Source: Arthrobacter sp. B1I2
GTDB taxonomy: Bacteria; Actinomycetota; Actinomycetes; Actinomycetales; Micrococcaceae
NCBI RefSeq assembly: GCF_030816485.1
Contig: NZ_JAUSYC010000001.1
Coordinates: 2,914,001-2,978,000, forward strand
Reading direction: 5' to 3'
DNA: 64,000 nt
A program made the position numbers and the translations under genes. The notes beneath the pieces are model-generated. The model was given only the letters and a program-made list of their open reading frames with translations, ran no database searches and had not been told where the DNA came from. Of this stretch, positions 40,941-49,479 are shown piece by piece (position 1 is the first letter of the stretch; each line of letters starts with the position of its first letter).

Positions 40941-41822
40941 GTGCCCGCCCACCACCGCAGGCGGCAGGTGTTCCGCTACCTGCCGGTCCTGCCCGCCGTC
41001 CTGCTGCTGCTCGTGTTCCTTGCCGGCCCCGTGCTGTGGGCCTTCCACGCCTCGCTCACCAACGCCGGTTTGACCGGCCGCCATGCGAGGAATCCCGAGT
41101 GGGTGGGGCTGGAAAACTACCAGCGGCTGCTGCAGGACCCCGTCTTCCCGCTCTCGCTGGCCCTGACGGTCCTGTTCGTGGCAGGCTCTGCCGTCCTGGG
41201 CCAGAACGTGCTGGGACTGGCCCTGGCGGTACTCATGCGCCGGGCACGTCCGGTGGTCTCGGCAACTGTTGGCACCGCCGTCGTGGCCGCGTGGGTCCTG
41301 CCGGAAATCGTGGCCGCCTTCGCCGCCTACGCCTTTTTCAGCCGCGACGGCACGCTCAACCAGCTGCTGGGCCGGTTCGGGGCGGCGGAAACCGACTGGC
41401 TCTATGCCGTGCCCATGGCGGCCGTGATCCTGGCGAACGTGTGGCGGGGGACCGCCTTTTCCATGCTGGTGTACCGGGCCGCGCTGAACGGCGTCCCGGC
41501 AGAGCTGACCGAGGCTGCGCACGTGGACGGTGCCGGTGCCTGGCAGCGGCTGGCGTTCATCACGCTGCCGGTGATCCGGGGCAGCATCGCCACCAACCTG
41601 ATGCTGGTCACGCTGCAGACACTGGCTGTGTTCACCCTGATCTGGGTCATGACCGCCGGGGGACCCGCCAACGGCAGCACCACGTTGCCTGTCCTGGCCT
41701 ATCAGGAAGCCTTTAAGTTCGGCGACATCGGCTATGGCACCGCCGTCGCCTCGGTCCTCATCCTGATCGGCGCCCTTTTCGGGGCAGCCTATCTCCGCCT
41801 CCTCAGGGAGCAGAAGCCGTGA
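40941..41822 (+). CDS. Carbohydrate ABC transporter permease (MalF type)
   Basis: A 293-residue membrane subunit with six helices. The cytoplasmic EAA loop that docks onto the ATPase is LTEAAHVDGAGAWQRLAFITLP. The start is a GTG 3 bases after the lipoprotein stop, and its end overlaps the second permease by 4 bases. It pairs with that permease to form the channel. Confidence 0.92.
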   Translation: MPAHHRRRQVFRYLPVLPAVLLLLVFLAGPVLWAFHASLTNAGLTGRHARNPEWVGLENYQRLLQDPVFPLSLALTVLFVAGSAVLGQNVLGLALAVLMRRARPVVSATVGTAVVAAWVLPEIVAAFAAYAFFSRDGTLNQLLGRFGAAETDWLYAVPMAAVILANVWRGTAFSMLVYRAALNGVPAELTEAAHVDGAGAWQRLAFITLPVIRGSIATNLMLVTLQTLAVFTLIWVMTAGGPANGSTTLPVLAYQEAFKFGDIGYGTAVASVLILIGALFGAAYLRLLREQKP

Positions 41823-42688
41823 CCGTCCCGAAACAGGCCGGACGGCCCCGCCGCCGCGACCCGCGCACCACCCGCACACCGGGCGGCACGTGGGCGGACC
41901 TGGTCCTGTTGCTGATAGGTGCCTGCTTCCTGCTGCCACTGCTGTGGCTGGTCCTGGCTTCCCTGGATCCGGCCGCCGGACACGCTGCCAAGGTTCCGCA
42001 ACAGCCGGGCCTGGACAACTTTGCTGCCGTCCTCACCCCGGAACTGCTGTTTCGCCCCCTCTGGAACAGCCTGCTGCTGTCCGCCGGGACCGGCATGGTG
42101 ACACTGGCGGCGGCCGTGCTTGCCGCGTACCCGCTCTCCCGCTACCGGTCCCGCTTCAACACCCCGTTCATGTACGGCATCCTGTTCGGTACCTGCCTTC
42201 CCGTCACCGCCATCATGGTGCCGGTCTACGGACTGTTCGTGCAGCTCCAGCTGCTGGACTCCCTGCCCGCCACGGTTCTTTTTCTGGCCGCCACCAGCCT
42301 GCCCATGGCCATCTGGATGACCAGGAACTTCATGGACGACGTGCCGGTGGCCGTAGAGGAGGCGGCCTGGGTGGACGGCGCCTCCAGGCTGGCCGCCCTG
42401 AGTTCCATCGTGCTTCCGCTCATGCGTCCGGGCCTGGGGGTGGTGTTCATCTTTGTGTTCATCCAGGCCTGGGGGAACTTCTTCGTTCCGTTCGTGCTCC
42501 TGCTGTCTGAGGGCAAACAGCCGGCAGCGGTATCGATCTTCAGCTTTTTCGGCCAGCACGGGGCAGTGGCGTACGGACAGCTGGCCGCCTTCTCGATCCT
42601 TTATTCGATCCCGGTCCTGGCCCTTTACGTCATCGTGGCACGGGGCTCCGGGAACTCGCTGGCCCTCGCCGGCGCAGTCAGGGGTTAA
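41819..42688 (+). CDS. Carbohydrate ABC transporter permease (MalG type)
   Basis: A 289-residue partner permease with six helices and the EAA loop VEEAAWVDGASRLAALSSIVLP. It starts at a GTG overlapping the preceding stop (GTGA). No ATP-binding gene follows, so the importer probably uses a shared MsiK/MalK-like ATPase encoded elsewhere, as is common in actinobacteria. Its last 4 bases overlap the end of a small convergent gene. Confidence 0.92.
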   Translation: MTVPKQAGRPRRRDPRTTRTPGGTWADLVLLLIGACFLLPLLWLVLASLDPAAGHAAKVPQQPGLDNFAAVLTPELLFRPLWNSLLLSAGTGMVTLAAAVLAAYPLSRYRSRFNTPFMYGILFGTCLPVTAIMVPVYGLFVQLQLLDSLPATVLFLAATSLPMAIWMTRNFMDDVPVAVEEAAWVDGASRLAALSSIVLPLMRPGLGVVFIFVFIQAWGNFFVPFVLLLSEGKQPAAVSIFSFFGQHGAVAYGQLAAFSILYSIPVLALYVIVARGSGNSLALAGAVRG

Positions 42689-42888
42689 TCGATATCCTCA
42701 AGCACTACGCCGAAGGGCAGGGTGTCGTCGAGGTGGGCCTGGTGACCGGTGGAACCGGGGTTGTAGACGACCCGGACGCCGTGCAGCTTCTCCGCCGCAG
42801 ACTGCATCAGGATCGGTCTGACCGTATCGATGAACATCTGGCTCTTGTCGGCGAGATATTCCTTGTAACTGGCTGGAAGCTCGATCAT
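42685..42888 (-). CDS. Small hypothetical protein
   Basis: A 67-residue acidic protein on the minus strand (MIELPASYKEYLADKS to VLEDID) between two plus-strand operons. I do not recognise a family. The composition is protein-like, without the Arg/Ala/Pro bias typical of shadow frames, and the stop overlaps the permease end by 4 bases. The ATG at 42888 is preferred; an ATG at 42918 would add ten residues. Neither has a good ribosome-binding site, which lowers confidence. Confidence 0.5.
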   Translation of the reverse strand: MIELPASYKEYLADKSQMFIDTVRPILMQSAAEKLHGVRVVYNPGSTGHQAHLDDTLPFGVVLEDID

Positions 42889-43028
42889 GGCAAAAGGATA
42901 GACCTGCAGGCCGCGCATGGGGAGGGGTGCCCATTGCCGGGCTCCGGGCGGCGGGCTTGGATAGGATGGCGGGCGGGACACGGCCGGCCCGGTCCGCGCG
43001 CCCATCACCGTCATCAGGGGGAAGATCA

Positions 43029-44036
43029 GTGCTTTCGACCAGCATGCCCGCAAGAATCCAGCCTGCGGAGCTGGCCAGGGCGCAGCAGGTGGCCGCCAAC
43101 ATCTCACGCAGTTTCGACTCCAAGGTGGTGGGGCAGTCACGGCTGCGCGAATCGTTGCTGGTGGGGCTGCTGACCGGCGGGCACATCCTGCTGGAGAGCG
43201 TCCCGGGACTTGCCAAAACCACTGCCGCGCAAACGCTGGCGGAAGCGGTCAGCGCCGAGTTCCGCCGGATCCAGTGCACCCCTGACCTGTTGCCCAGCGA
43301 CATTGTGGGCACCCAGATCTACGATGCCGCCAAGGGAACTTTCCGCACCCAGCTTGGCCCCGTGCACGCCAACATCGTGCTGCTGGATGAAATCAACCGC
43401 TCCAGCGCCAAGACCCAGAGTGCCATGCTTGAAGCCATGCAGGAACGCCAGACGTCCATTGGCGGCCAGGACTACCGCCTGCCCTCGCCGTTCCTGGTCC
43501 TGGCCACCCAGAACCCCATCGAGCAGGAGGGCACCTACCTGCTGCCCGAAGCCCAAATGGACCGCTTCATGCTCAAGGACGTACTGGACTACCCCAGCCC
43601 CGCTGAAGAGGCCCAGATCATCGCCCGGATCGACGCCGGCGTCTTTACCCCGGAACAGAAGCCGGCGGCGGCCGCCTCGTTGGATGCCATCAGGGAAATC
43701 CAGGAACTGACCAGGCGCATCTATATCGACCCTGCGCTGATCAACTACATCGTGGGGCTGGTTTACGTCACCCGCCACGCCTCCCAGTACATTGACGCCC
43801 GGCTCGCCGGGTTCATCGAGTTCGGCGCCAGCCCCCGCGCAAGCATCGCCTTCAGCCAGGCCGCCCGCGCCGTGGCATTGTTGAGCGGCCGGGACCATGT
43901 CATCCCGGAGGACATCAGATCGCTGGCCCACCGGGTGCTGCGGCACCGGCTGATCCTGAACTTTGACGCGGTGGCCGAGCAGGTCCCGGTGGAATCGGTG
44001 ATCGACGCCGTCGTCGCCGCCGTCCAGACTCCCTGA
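43029..44036 (+). CDS. MoxR family AAA+ ATPase
   Basis: Chaperone-like AAA+ ATPase, 335 residues, first gene of a MoxR-DUF58-VWA operon. The Walker A motif is SVPGLAKTT, Walker B is LLDEINRS, and sensor 1 is LATQNP in the segment AMQERQTSIGG...ATQNPIEQEGT. A winged C-terminal part contains SPRASIAF, typical for MoxR. The GTG at 43029 follows GGGGAAG. MoxR ATPases usually act on VWA-domain partners, and this operon encodes a double-VWA protein downstream. Confidence 0.93.
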   Translation: MLSTSMPARIQPAELARAQQVAANISRSFDSKVVGQSRLRESLLVGLLTGGHILLESVPGLAKTTAAQTLAEAVSAEFRRIQCTPDLLPSDIVGTQIYDAAKGTFRTQLGPVHANIVLLDEINRSSAKTQSAMLEAMQERQTSIGGQDYRLPSPFLVLATQNPIEQEGTYLLPEAQMDRFMLKDVLDYPSPAEEAQIIARIDAGVFTPEQKPAAAASLDAIREIQELTRRIYIDPALINYIVGLVYVTRHASQYIDARLAGFIEFGASPRASIAFSQAARAVALLSGRDHVIPEDIRSLAHRVLRHRLILNFDAVAEQVPVESVIDAVVAAVQTP

Positions 44037-44041
44037 ACCCC

Positions 44042-44944
44042 ATGGCCGGCCTCCTCCAGCGTGTGAAGTCGAAGATGGCCATCTTCGCGCACCGCAAAGC
44101 CCGCGGCATGCTCGACGGCGAATACGGCTCCGTGTTCAGGGGCCGAAGCCTGGACTTCGACGACCTGCGCGCCTACGTGCCCGGTGACGAGGTCCGTGAC
44201 ATCGACTGGAAGGCATCCGCACGCCACGGCTCACCCCTGATCAAACGCTACGTCGCCGTCCGCCGGCAGACTGTCCTCCTCGTCACCGACACCGGACGCA
44301 ACATGGCGGCGGAGGCGCGGTCGGGGGAAGTCAAGAAGGACATCGCGGTGCTTGCCCTGGGGGTCCTGGGCTACCTGGCCCACCGGCACGGCGACCTGGT
44401 GGGGCTGGTGTGCGGCGATTCGGCGGCGACGCGTTCCCTGCCGGCAAAGGGCGGCGAGGCCCACCTGGAACGGCTGCTGAAGCACGTGGACTCCCATGCG
44501 AACCTTGAAGCGGCAGCCAGCAGGATCCAGGACCAGCTCCACCATGTGGCGCGCAACGTGAAGGGACGCCACCTGCTTTTCGTCGTCGCGGACGAAATTG
44601 CCGCGGACGCTGCCACCGGCCAGCTGCTGCGCAGGCTCCGCGCCCAGCACGAGATCCTCTGGCTGACCGTCAGGGACGCAGAACTGGCACCATCCCGCCA
44701 GGCCGGGACGGATCCCATCGCCCGCGGTGATTCTTTCAGCGTGGCCGACTCCACCTTCCTTGCCTGGCAGCCGGCAACGTCCGCCGCGGTGCAAGCCGCC
44801 TACACGAAAGCCACCGCTGAGCGCGACGCGGCCCGCAAGGCCATGCTCCGCGGGGCCGGGATCACGGAAGGGGAAGTGGCGGGCAGCGCGGACGTCATCA
44901 CGGGTCTCTTCGCCCTCCTGGAGAGGCACCGGCGTGCAGGCTGA
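44042..44944 (+). CDS. DUF58 domain-containing protein
   Basis: A 300-residue protein with the DUF58 signature DDLRAYVPGDEVRDIDWKASAR at about 37-58, followed by a VWA-like fold (VLLVTDTGRNMA). The metal-site motif is degenerate (DTGRN), so metal binding is doubtful. It starts 5 bases after MoxR. DUF58 proteins regularly accompany MoxR; their precise role is not established. Its 3' end overlaps the next gene by 11 bases. Confidence 0.9.
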   Translation: MAGLLQRVKSKMAIFAHRKARGMLDGEYGSVFRGRSLDFDDLRAYVPGDEVRDIDWKASARHGSPLIKRYVAVRRQTVLLVTDTGRNMAAEARSGEVKKDIAVLALGVLGYLAHRHGDLVGLVCGDSAATRSLPAKGGEAHLERLLKHVDSHANLEAAASRIQDQLHHVARNVKGRHLLFVVADEIAADAATGQLLRRLRAQHEILWLTVRDAELAPSRQAGTDPIARGDSFSVADSTFLAWQPATSAAVQAAYTKATAERDAARKAMLRGAGITEGEVAGSADVITGLFALLERHRRAG

Positions 44945-45413
44945 TCCCGGATTCTACGGCCCGCTGCAGTACAGCCCCGTCTGGATGTGGTCCGGCGCAG
45001 CGCTGCTGGTCCTGGTGGCAGGATGGTACGCGGTCGTGCTTGCCACCACCCGCGCGTCCAACCGGCCCGGACCTGACAGGTCCGGTCCGGGCCGGTCCGC
45101 CCTGACCGATCTGCCGGCGCTCAAGGCCGCCTACCTGCAGCGCATCAACGACGTGGACCGGGCAGCGGCGGACGGCAATCTCGAGGCACGGGTGGCACAC
45201 CAGCAAATCAGCCTCCTGCTGCGCCAGTTCGTCCGCGACGCAACGGGCGTGGATGCCACCAGGATGACCCACCAGGACCTGGTGCGGCACCCGCTCCCGG
45301 CTGCGGCCGGCGTCGTGAAAGCCCTCTACCCTGCTGAGTTCGGCCCCGGCCCGTTGCCCTCCGTGTCTGCATCCGCAGCGAAAGCCTCGGCGGCGGTGCG
45401 CGCGTGGAGCTGA
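44934..45413 (+). CDS. Small membrane protein of the MoxR operon
   Basis: A 159-residue protein with one membrane helix (about 17-37) and a cytoplasmic helical domain (ALKAAYLQRINDVDRA, HQQISLLLRQFVRDATG). It starts at a GTG behind GAGAGG inside the DUF58 gene, and its stop overlaps the ATG of the VWA gene (TGATG). The position matches the small DUF4381-like component of Bat operons; I cannot confirm membership. Coupled translation argues it is a subunit of the same complex. Confidence 0.75.
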   Translation: MQADPGFYGPLQYSPVWMWSGAALLVLVAGWYAVVLATTRASNRPGPDRSGPGRSALTDLPALKAAYLQRINDVDRAAADGNLEARVAHQQISLLLRQFVRDATGVDATRMTHQDLVRHPLPAAAGVVKALYPAEFGPGPLPSVSASAAKASAAVRAWS

Positions 45414-47383
45414 TGTTCGGGTGGCTGCTGGTGCTGGCGGCGGCCGCAGCGGCACTTGCGGCGTGGGTTGGGCTGCGCAGCAACGGGCGGGACCACGGAC
45501 GACGACGGCACGTGGCCCATGGGGACAGGCTCACTGCGCTGCCGGAATACCAGGCAGCAGTCCGCCGGCACCGGCGGCGGCTGGTCCTGGCCGGAACCGC
45601 CTGTGCCGTGCTGCTGGCTTCCACGGCTGTTGCCGCAGCACGCCCCGTTGACGTGTCCACCATCCGTCCTGAGCAGCACAACCGCGACATCATGCTCTGC
45701 CTGGACGCGTCCGGATCCATGAGCAGCGCCGATGCGGCAGTGGTGGACGTCTTTGCCGGCCTGGCCCGGAAGTTTGACGGTGAGCGGATCGGCCTGACCA
45801 TCTTCGACAGCAGCGCCGTCCAGGTCTTTCCGCTGACCGACGACTACGCCTACGCCCAGGAGCAGCTCCAACTCGCGAAAGACGCGTTTGACGGCAAACC
45901 TGGCAGCTCCGGATTCCTCGACGGCACGTGGAGCGGCAGGGGCTCGTCGCTGATCGGGGATGGGCTGGCGTCCTGCCTCAACAGCTTCCCCAACCAAGCC
46001 GGCAAGGCCACAGGCAGGGAAAGCAGCGAAACCGGCAAGGGCAGCGCAGCCCAGCGCTCGCGGTCGGTGGTGCTGGCCACGGACAACTTCCTTTCCGGCG
46101 AGCCGATCATGACCCTGGACCAGGCCGCGCGGCTTGCCACGGAGCGGTCCGTCCACGTCCACGCCCTGAACCCGGGCGATCTGGATTACGGTTCCGGTCC
46201 TGACCAGCCCGGCGCCCAATTGCGTGCTGCCGCGGAGTCCACGGGGGGCAAGTACTACGCCCTGGACAACCCTGATGCGGTGGCCGGCATTGTCACGGCC
46301 GTTGAGCGGACCGAGACGGCTGCCATGCAGGGGGCGCCCCGGGCTGTGTTCTCGGAGGTCCCTGGCCTGCCGCTGGGTGTCGCGGTGCTTTCTGCGCTGG
46401 TGCTGTGCGCCGTGCTTTGGCGGCTGCAGCCCACCGGCGTCCGCAGCAGGGCATGGTTGCGGCGCGGGGCCGTTGTCCTGCTGGTCCTCGTGGCGGCCTT
46501 GCGGCCCGGCCTGCCCGGCGGATCGGTCCGGGCTGCCACCACGGACCTCAACGTGTTCTTCGTGGTGGATACCACTACCAGCATGGTGGCCGAGGACTAC
46601 GGCAGCGGCACCCCACGGCTGGAGGGCGTCCGGAAAGACATCATGGCCATCGCCGAACAGTTGCCCGGCGCACGCTTTTCGCTCATCACGTTCGACACAA
46701 CCGCGCATGTCCGCATGCCGCTCAGCACGGATACCCTGGCCCTGGAAACCATTACGGATGTCCTCGAACCACAGGTGACGGCCTACGCCAAAGGCAGCAG
46801 CATCACCGCGGCCAGGCGGGTGCTCTCCGAGCGGCTGGCCGCTGCCCGCGACAGCCAGCCCGGCAGGCCCCGCCTGGTGTACTACCTGGGGGACGGCGAG
46901 CAGACCAGTGGCAGGGAGCCGGAGGCCATGAACCTCGACGGCGGCCTGGTGGGCGGGGGAGCGGTCCTTGGCTACGGCACGCCCGGGGGCGGCCGGATGA
47001 AGGAAAACACGGGCCAGGAAGACACCGTCCAGGAAGACACCGGCCAAGGGAACAACGGTGGCACCTATGTACAGGACAACCGGTCCGGCAGCAGCGGGGA
47101 CGCCCTGTCCGTCATCGACGAGGGGCAGCTGCGGAACATCGCCGGCCAGCTTGGTGTGCCCTACGTCCACCGCGCCGCCGGCGATCCGGTGGCGGATATG
47201 ATGCAGCAGACGCACCCCGCCAAAGTGGAACGGGCGGATGAAGACGCTTCGCTGGCGGCCGGAACCGAGCTGTACTGGATCTTCGCGGCCGGCGCTTTCC
47301 TGCTGGCCCTGCCGGAAGCGGCGCGCATCATCCGGCAGCTTCACGGACTGCCGCCCACCCGCCGAAAGGAAGGGGCCCGGTGA
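45413..47383 (+). CDS. Double von Willebrand factor A domain membrane protein (fused Bat-type)
   Basis: A 656-residue protein with two VWA modules in one chain. An N-terminal helix (about 2-20) and a second (about 56-76) precede VWA1, whose MIDAS motif DASGS is near residue 98. Two more helices (about 320-337 and 352-367) lead to VWA2 with DTTTS near residue 386. A Gly/Asn/Gln-rich linker (GGGRMKENTGQ, QEDTGQGNNGG) and a final helix (about 620-640) follow. In many actinobacteria the two VWA proteins of this operon are separate genes. I start at the ATG overlapping the previous stop; a GTG at 45404 is in frame. Probably a MoxR substrate in the membrane. Confidence 0.88.
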   Translation: MFGWLLVLAAAAAALAAWVGLRSNGRDHGRRRHVAHGDRLTALPEYQAAVRRHRRRLVLAGTACAVLLASTAVAAARPVDVSTIRPEQHNRDIMLCLDASGSMSSADAAVVDVFAGLARKFDGERIGLTIFDSSAVQVFPLTDDYAYAQEQLQLAKDAFDGKPGSSGFLDGTWSGRGSSLIGDGLASCLNSFPNQAGKATGRESSETGKGSAAQRSRSVVLATDNFLSGEPIMTLDQAARLATERSVHVHALNPGDLDYGSGPDQPGAQLRAAAESTGGKYYALDNPDAVAGIVTAVERTETAAMQGAPRAVFSEVPGLPLGVAVLSALVLCAVLWRLQPTGVRSRAWLRRGAVVLLVLVAALRPGLPGGSVRAATTDLNVFFVVDTTTSMVAEDYGSGTPRLEGVRKDIMAIAEQLPGARFSLITFDTTAHVRMPLSTDTLALETITDVLEPQVTAYAKGSSITAARRVLSERLAAARDSQPGRPRLVYYLGDGEQTSGREPEAMNLDGGLVGGGAVLGYGTPGGGRMKENTGQEDTVQEDTGQGNNGGTYVQDNRSGSSGDALSVIDEGQLRNIAGQLGVPYVHRAAGDPVADMMQQTHPAKVERADEDASLAAGTELYWIFAAGAFLLALPEAARIIRQLHGLPPTRRKEGAR

Positions 47384-48099
47384 ACGCCAGGACCCAAAGG
47401 CGCCGCCTGCTGCTGTGGTCGGCCGTGCCGGTACTCCTGGCGCTGTGCCTTGCCGCCAAACTCCTGAGCCTCGGCGTCCTTGCCGACCATGCCGCCGCCG
47501 GCTTCGCGGCTGGAAACGCGGCCGCTGTGGACGCCGCGGCCGGGGGACTCGGCGCAGTCAACGTGCTGGAACCGCACAAGGCACTATTCGCCGCCGGTGA
47601 CGCGGCGGTGCTTGCAGGTGATTACGGAACTGCCCGGACCCTGTTCGAACAGGCATTGGGCATGGTCCCTGCCGGCTCCGCAGACGAATGCCTGGTCCGG
47701 GTGAACCTTGTCCTGGTGCTGGAACGCCTGGGTGACCAGCGGCTCCAGGCCGGGGACGCGGCGTCGGCCATTCCCCTCTTCAAGGACGCCCTGGCAACCG
47801 CCGGGCAGGCACCGGAAGGATGCCTGTCCCCGGATGCGGAAGCCGGAGCCGGCGGCCGGCTGGCGGAGGCCCGGGAACGGCTGGACGGCAAACTTGGCGC
47901 CGCCGGTCAGCCTGCAGCCCCCACCCCTGCGCCGGGGGAGCAATCACCCCAGGACGACGGGCAAGGCGATCCGCAGCAGGGCCAACTGGACCAGCTCCAG
48001 GATAATTCGCGGCAGGCGCAGCGGGAGCGGAACAGCGGGCGGGAGCGGGGAGAATACCTGGACAGCAGCAATGGGACGGCGCCGGACCGGCCCTGGTAG
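47380..48099 (+). CDS. TPR-like membrane protein at the end of the MoxR/VWA operon
   Basis: A 239-residue protein with an N-terminal membrane helix (about 10-35), then a tetratricopeptide-like region (ALFAAGDAAVLAGDYGTARTLFEQAL; ECLVRVNLVLVLERLGDQRLQAGDAASAIPLFKDAL) and a Gln/Asp/Gly-rich disordered tail. This resembles the TPR component BatC/BatE of Bat operons. The start GTG overlaps the VWA stop (GTGA). No clear terminator follows, but the next transcript has its own promoter about 75 bases on. Confidence 0.78.
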   Translation: MNARTQRRRLLLWSAVPVLLALCLAAKLLSLGVLADHAAAGFAAGNAAAVDAAAGGLGAVNVLEPHKALFAAGDAAVLAGDYGTARTLFEQALGMVPAGSADECLVRVNLVLVLERLGDQRLQAGDAASAIPLFKDALATAGQAPEGCLSPDAEAGAGGRLAEARERLDGKLGAAGQPAAPTPAPGEQSPQDDGQGDPQQGQLDQLQDNSRQAQRERNSGRERGEYLDSSNGTAPDRPW

Positions 48100-48175
48100 A
48101 AAGCCGCCACGGGCGAAGAAAATTCTGCTGCGGAAAGAAACAGCCCGTAAAAGTGCGTCTTAATTCGGCGCGGAC

Positions 48176-48204
48176 TTGTACCGGCACCGCGGCGCCCCTA
48201 GAGT
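48176..48204 (+). promoter_or_regulatory. Candidate promoter of metF-metE
   Basis: TTGTAC (48176-48181), a 17-base spacer, and TAGAGT (48199-48204). The predicted start near 48211 would give a leader of about 220 bases. Confidence 0.55.
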
Positions 48205-48213
48205 CTTAAACAA

Positions 48214-48227
48214 GTTACCGCGGTAAC
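48214..48227. promoter_or_regulatory. Perfect 14-bp palindrome at the metF transcription start
   Basis: GTTACCGCGGTAAC is a perfect dyad about 10 bases past the predicted -10 element, the right place for a repressor operator. Similar dyads are bound by LacI-type and other dimeric regulators. It could instead form the first hairpin of the leader RNA. Confidence 0.5.
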
Positions 48228-48349
48228 GTGTCAGCGATCCTCCGTTCCGGAGGGTGTGGGTGCCCCCATGTGGGCCTGACATTTGCTCACGGACTACTTC
48301 ATTCAAGGCGTAACAGTCGCGGCTGCGTCCGGCGTGAAGTCCCTCCGTG
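48228..48349 (+). ncRNA. Structured leader RNA of metF, class not recognised
   Basis: A 7-bp helix (48228-48234 with 48276-48282, one G-U pair) encloses a 6-bp hairpin (48239-48244 with 48248-48253) and a region with two mutually exclusive pairings (48057-type TGGG at 48257-48260 with 48265-48268, or 48262-48265 with 48272-48275). A second arm pairs CACGG 48288-48292 with 48345-48349 and ACTTC 48296-48300 with 48336-48340. The shape suits a riboswitch for a methionine-cycle ligand, but no B12 box and no SAM or SAH aptamer core that I know is present. The structure was drawn by eye. Confidence 0.4.
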
Positions 48350-48431
48350 TTCCCAAACTCAAATTCATTGCCGGCTTTCCTGCCCTGTTTCAGCGACGGG
48401 AGACCCCAATGGCCCAAAGCCAAGGACGCAA

Positions 48432-49397
48432 ATGTCACCACCAAGCCTCATTGACGCACATCCAAACCTTTCCGACACCGCACCGGTGGCACTTTCCTAC
48501 GAGCTGTTTCCGCCGCGTTCACCCGCGGCAGCGGAGACACTCTGGACCACCATCCGGGAGTTGGAAGCCACTGAACCGGACTACGTCTCCGTCACGTACG
48601 GCGCCAGCGGATCCAACCGGGACACCGCCGTCGAACTCATCAACCGGCTCCTGCTCGAGACCACGCTGCGGCCGCTGGCCCACCTCACCTGCGTGGGCAA
48701 CACCCCGCAGGAACTTGCCGCCATCGTCGGCGAACTCCTGGACACGGGGGTGCGGGGCATCCTTGCCCTGCGCGGGGACCTCCCCAAGGAAGCCAGCGCT
48801 CCGGCTACGGGCTCACTCCGGTACGCCCAGGACCTGATCGAACTCATCCGCCGGGTGGAGCAGCGCCGGTCGGCGTTGCTTTGCGCCGGAAAGATCGCAG
48901 TGGGCGTGGCGGCGTACCCAACCCGGCATCCCGAGTCACCCAGCGAGGAGCACGACGTCGAGGTGCTGCTGGCGAAGCAGCGTTCCGGCGCCGACTTTGC
49001 CATCACCCAGGTGTTCTTCGAAACCAGGCAGTATGCGGACCTGCTCACCCGGGCCCGCCGCGCCGGCGTGACCATCCCGATCATTCCCGGCGTCATGCCC
49101 CTGACCAGCCTCCGCCGGCTCAACCGGCTGGGCGAGCTGACGGGAGTTGAACCGGCCCCGCAACTGATGGCACGCCTGGCCGCGGCCGACTCTGACGCCG
49201 AACGGCTCCGCATTGGGGTCGACGCCACCGTTGACCTGGCCAATGCCGCCCTTGATGCGGGTGCTCCCGGCATCCATATCTACACCTTCAACGAGCACCA
49301 GAGCGCGTTGGAAGTGCTGGACAAGCTGGCCCTTCCCCGGCGCAGCCGTCCCGGCATGCGCAGGGACTCCATTGCCCGCAGCCAGCTCGCCAGCTGA
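48432..49397 (+). CDS. metF: Methylenetetrahydrofolate reductase
   Basis: FAD enzyme that makes 5-methyltetrahydrofolate for methionine synthesis. The ATG at 48432 follows AAGGA and gives 321 residues, normal for MetF. Family landmarks are LSYELFPPRS, DYVSVTYGASGS, LAHLTCVG, LALRGD, ADFAITQVFFE and IPIIPGVMP. It lies directly before metE, whose product uses the methyl donor, and behind a structured leader and palindrome that suggest methionine-dependent control. Confidence 0.95.
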   Translation: MSPPSLIDAHPNLSDTAPVALSYELFPPRSPAAAETLWTTIRELEATEPDYVSVTYGASGSNRDTAVELINRLLLETTLRPLAHLTCVGNTPQELAAIVGELLDTGVRGILALRGDLPKEASAPATGSLRYAQDLIELIRRVEQRRSALLCAGKIAVGVAAYPTRHPESPSEEHDVEVLLAKQRSGADFAITQVFFETRQYADLLTRARRAGVTIPIIPGVMPLTSLRRLNRLGELTGVEPAPQLMARLAAADSDAERLRIGVDATVDLANAALDAGAPGIHIYTFNEHQSALEVLDKLALPRRSRPGMRRDSIARSQLAS

Positions 49398-49479
49398 CCG
49401 GCACGCGGCAACCGCACAGCTTCGCCCGCGGCTGTAAATCCGGGCCCCTCAACACAGCTTCAACCAAAGGAACTTTGCC

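Noticed and set aside
45326..47344. 672-codon open frame antisense to the double-VWA gene
   Set aside because: No recognisable domain; the sense strand has coupled starts and clear VWA motifs.
48228..48431. Cobalamin riboswitch in front of metF-metE
   Set aside because: No B12-box (GCCACTG) or the other conserved blocks of that aptamer are present.
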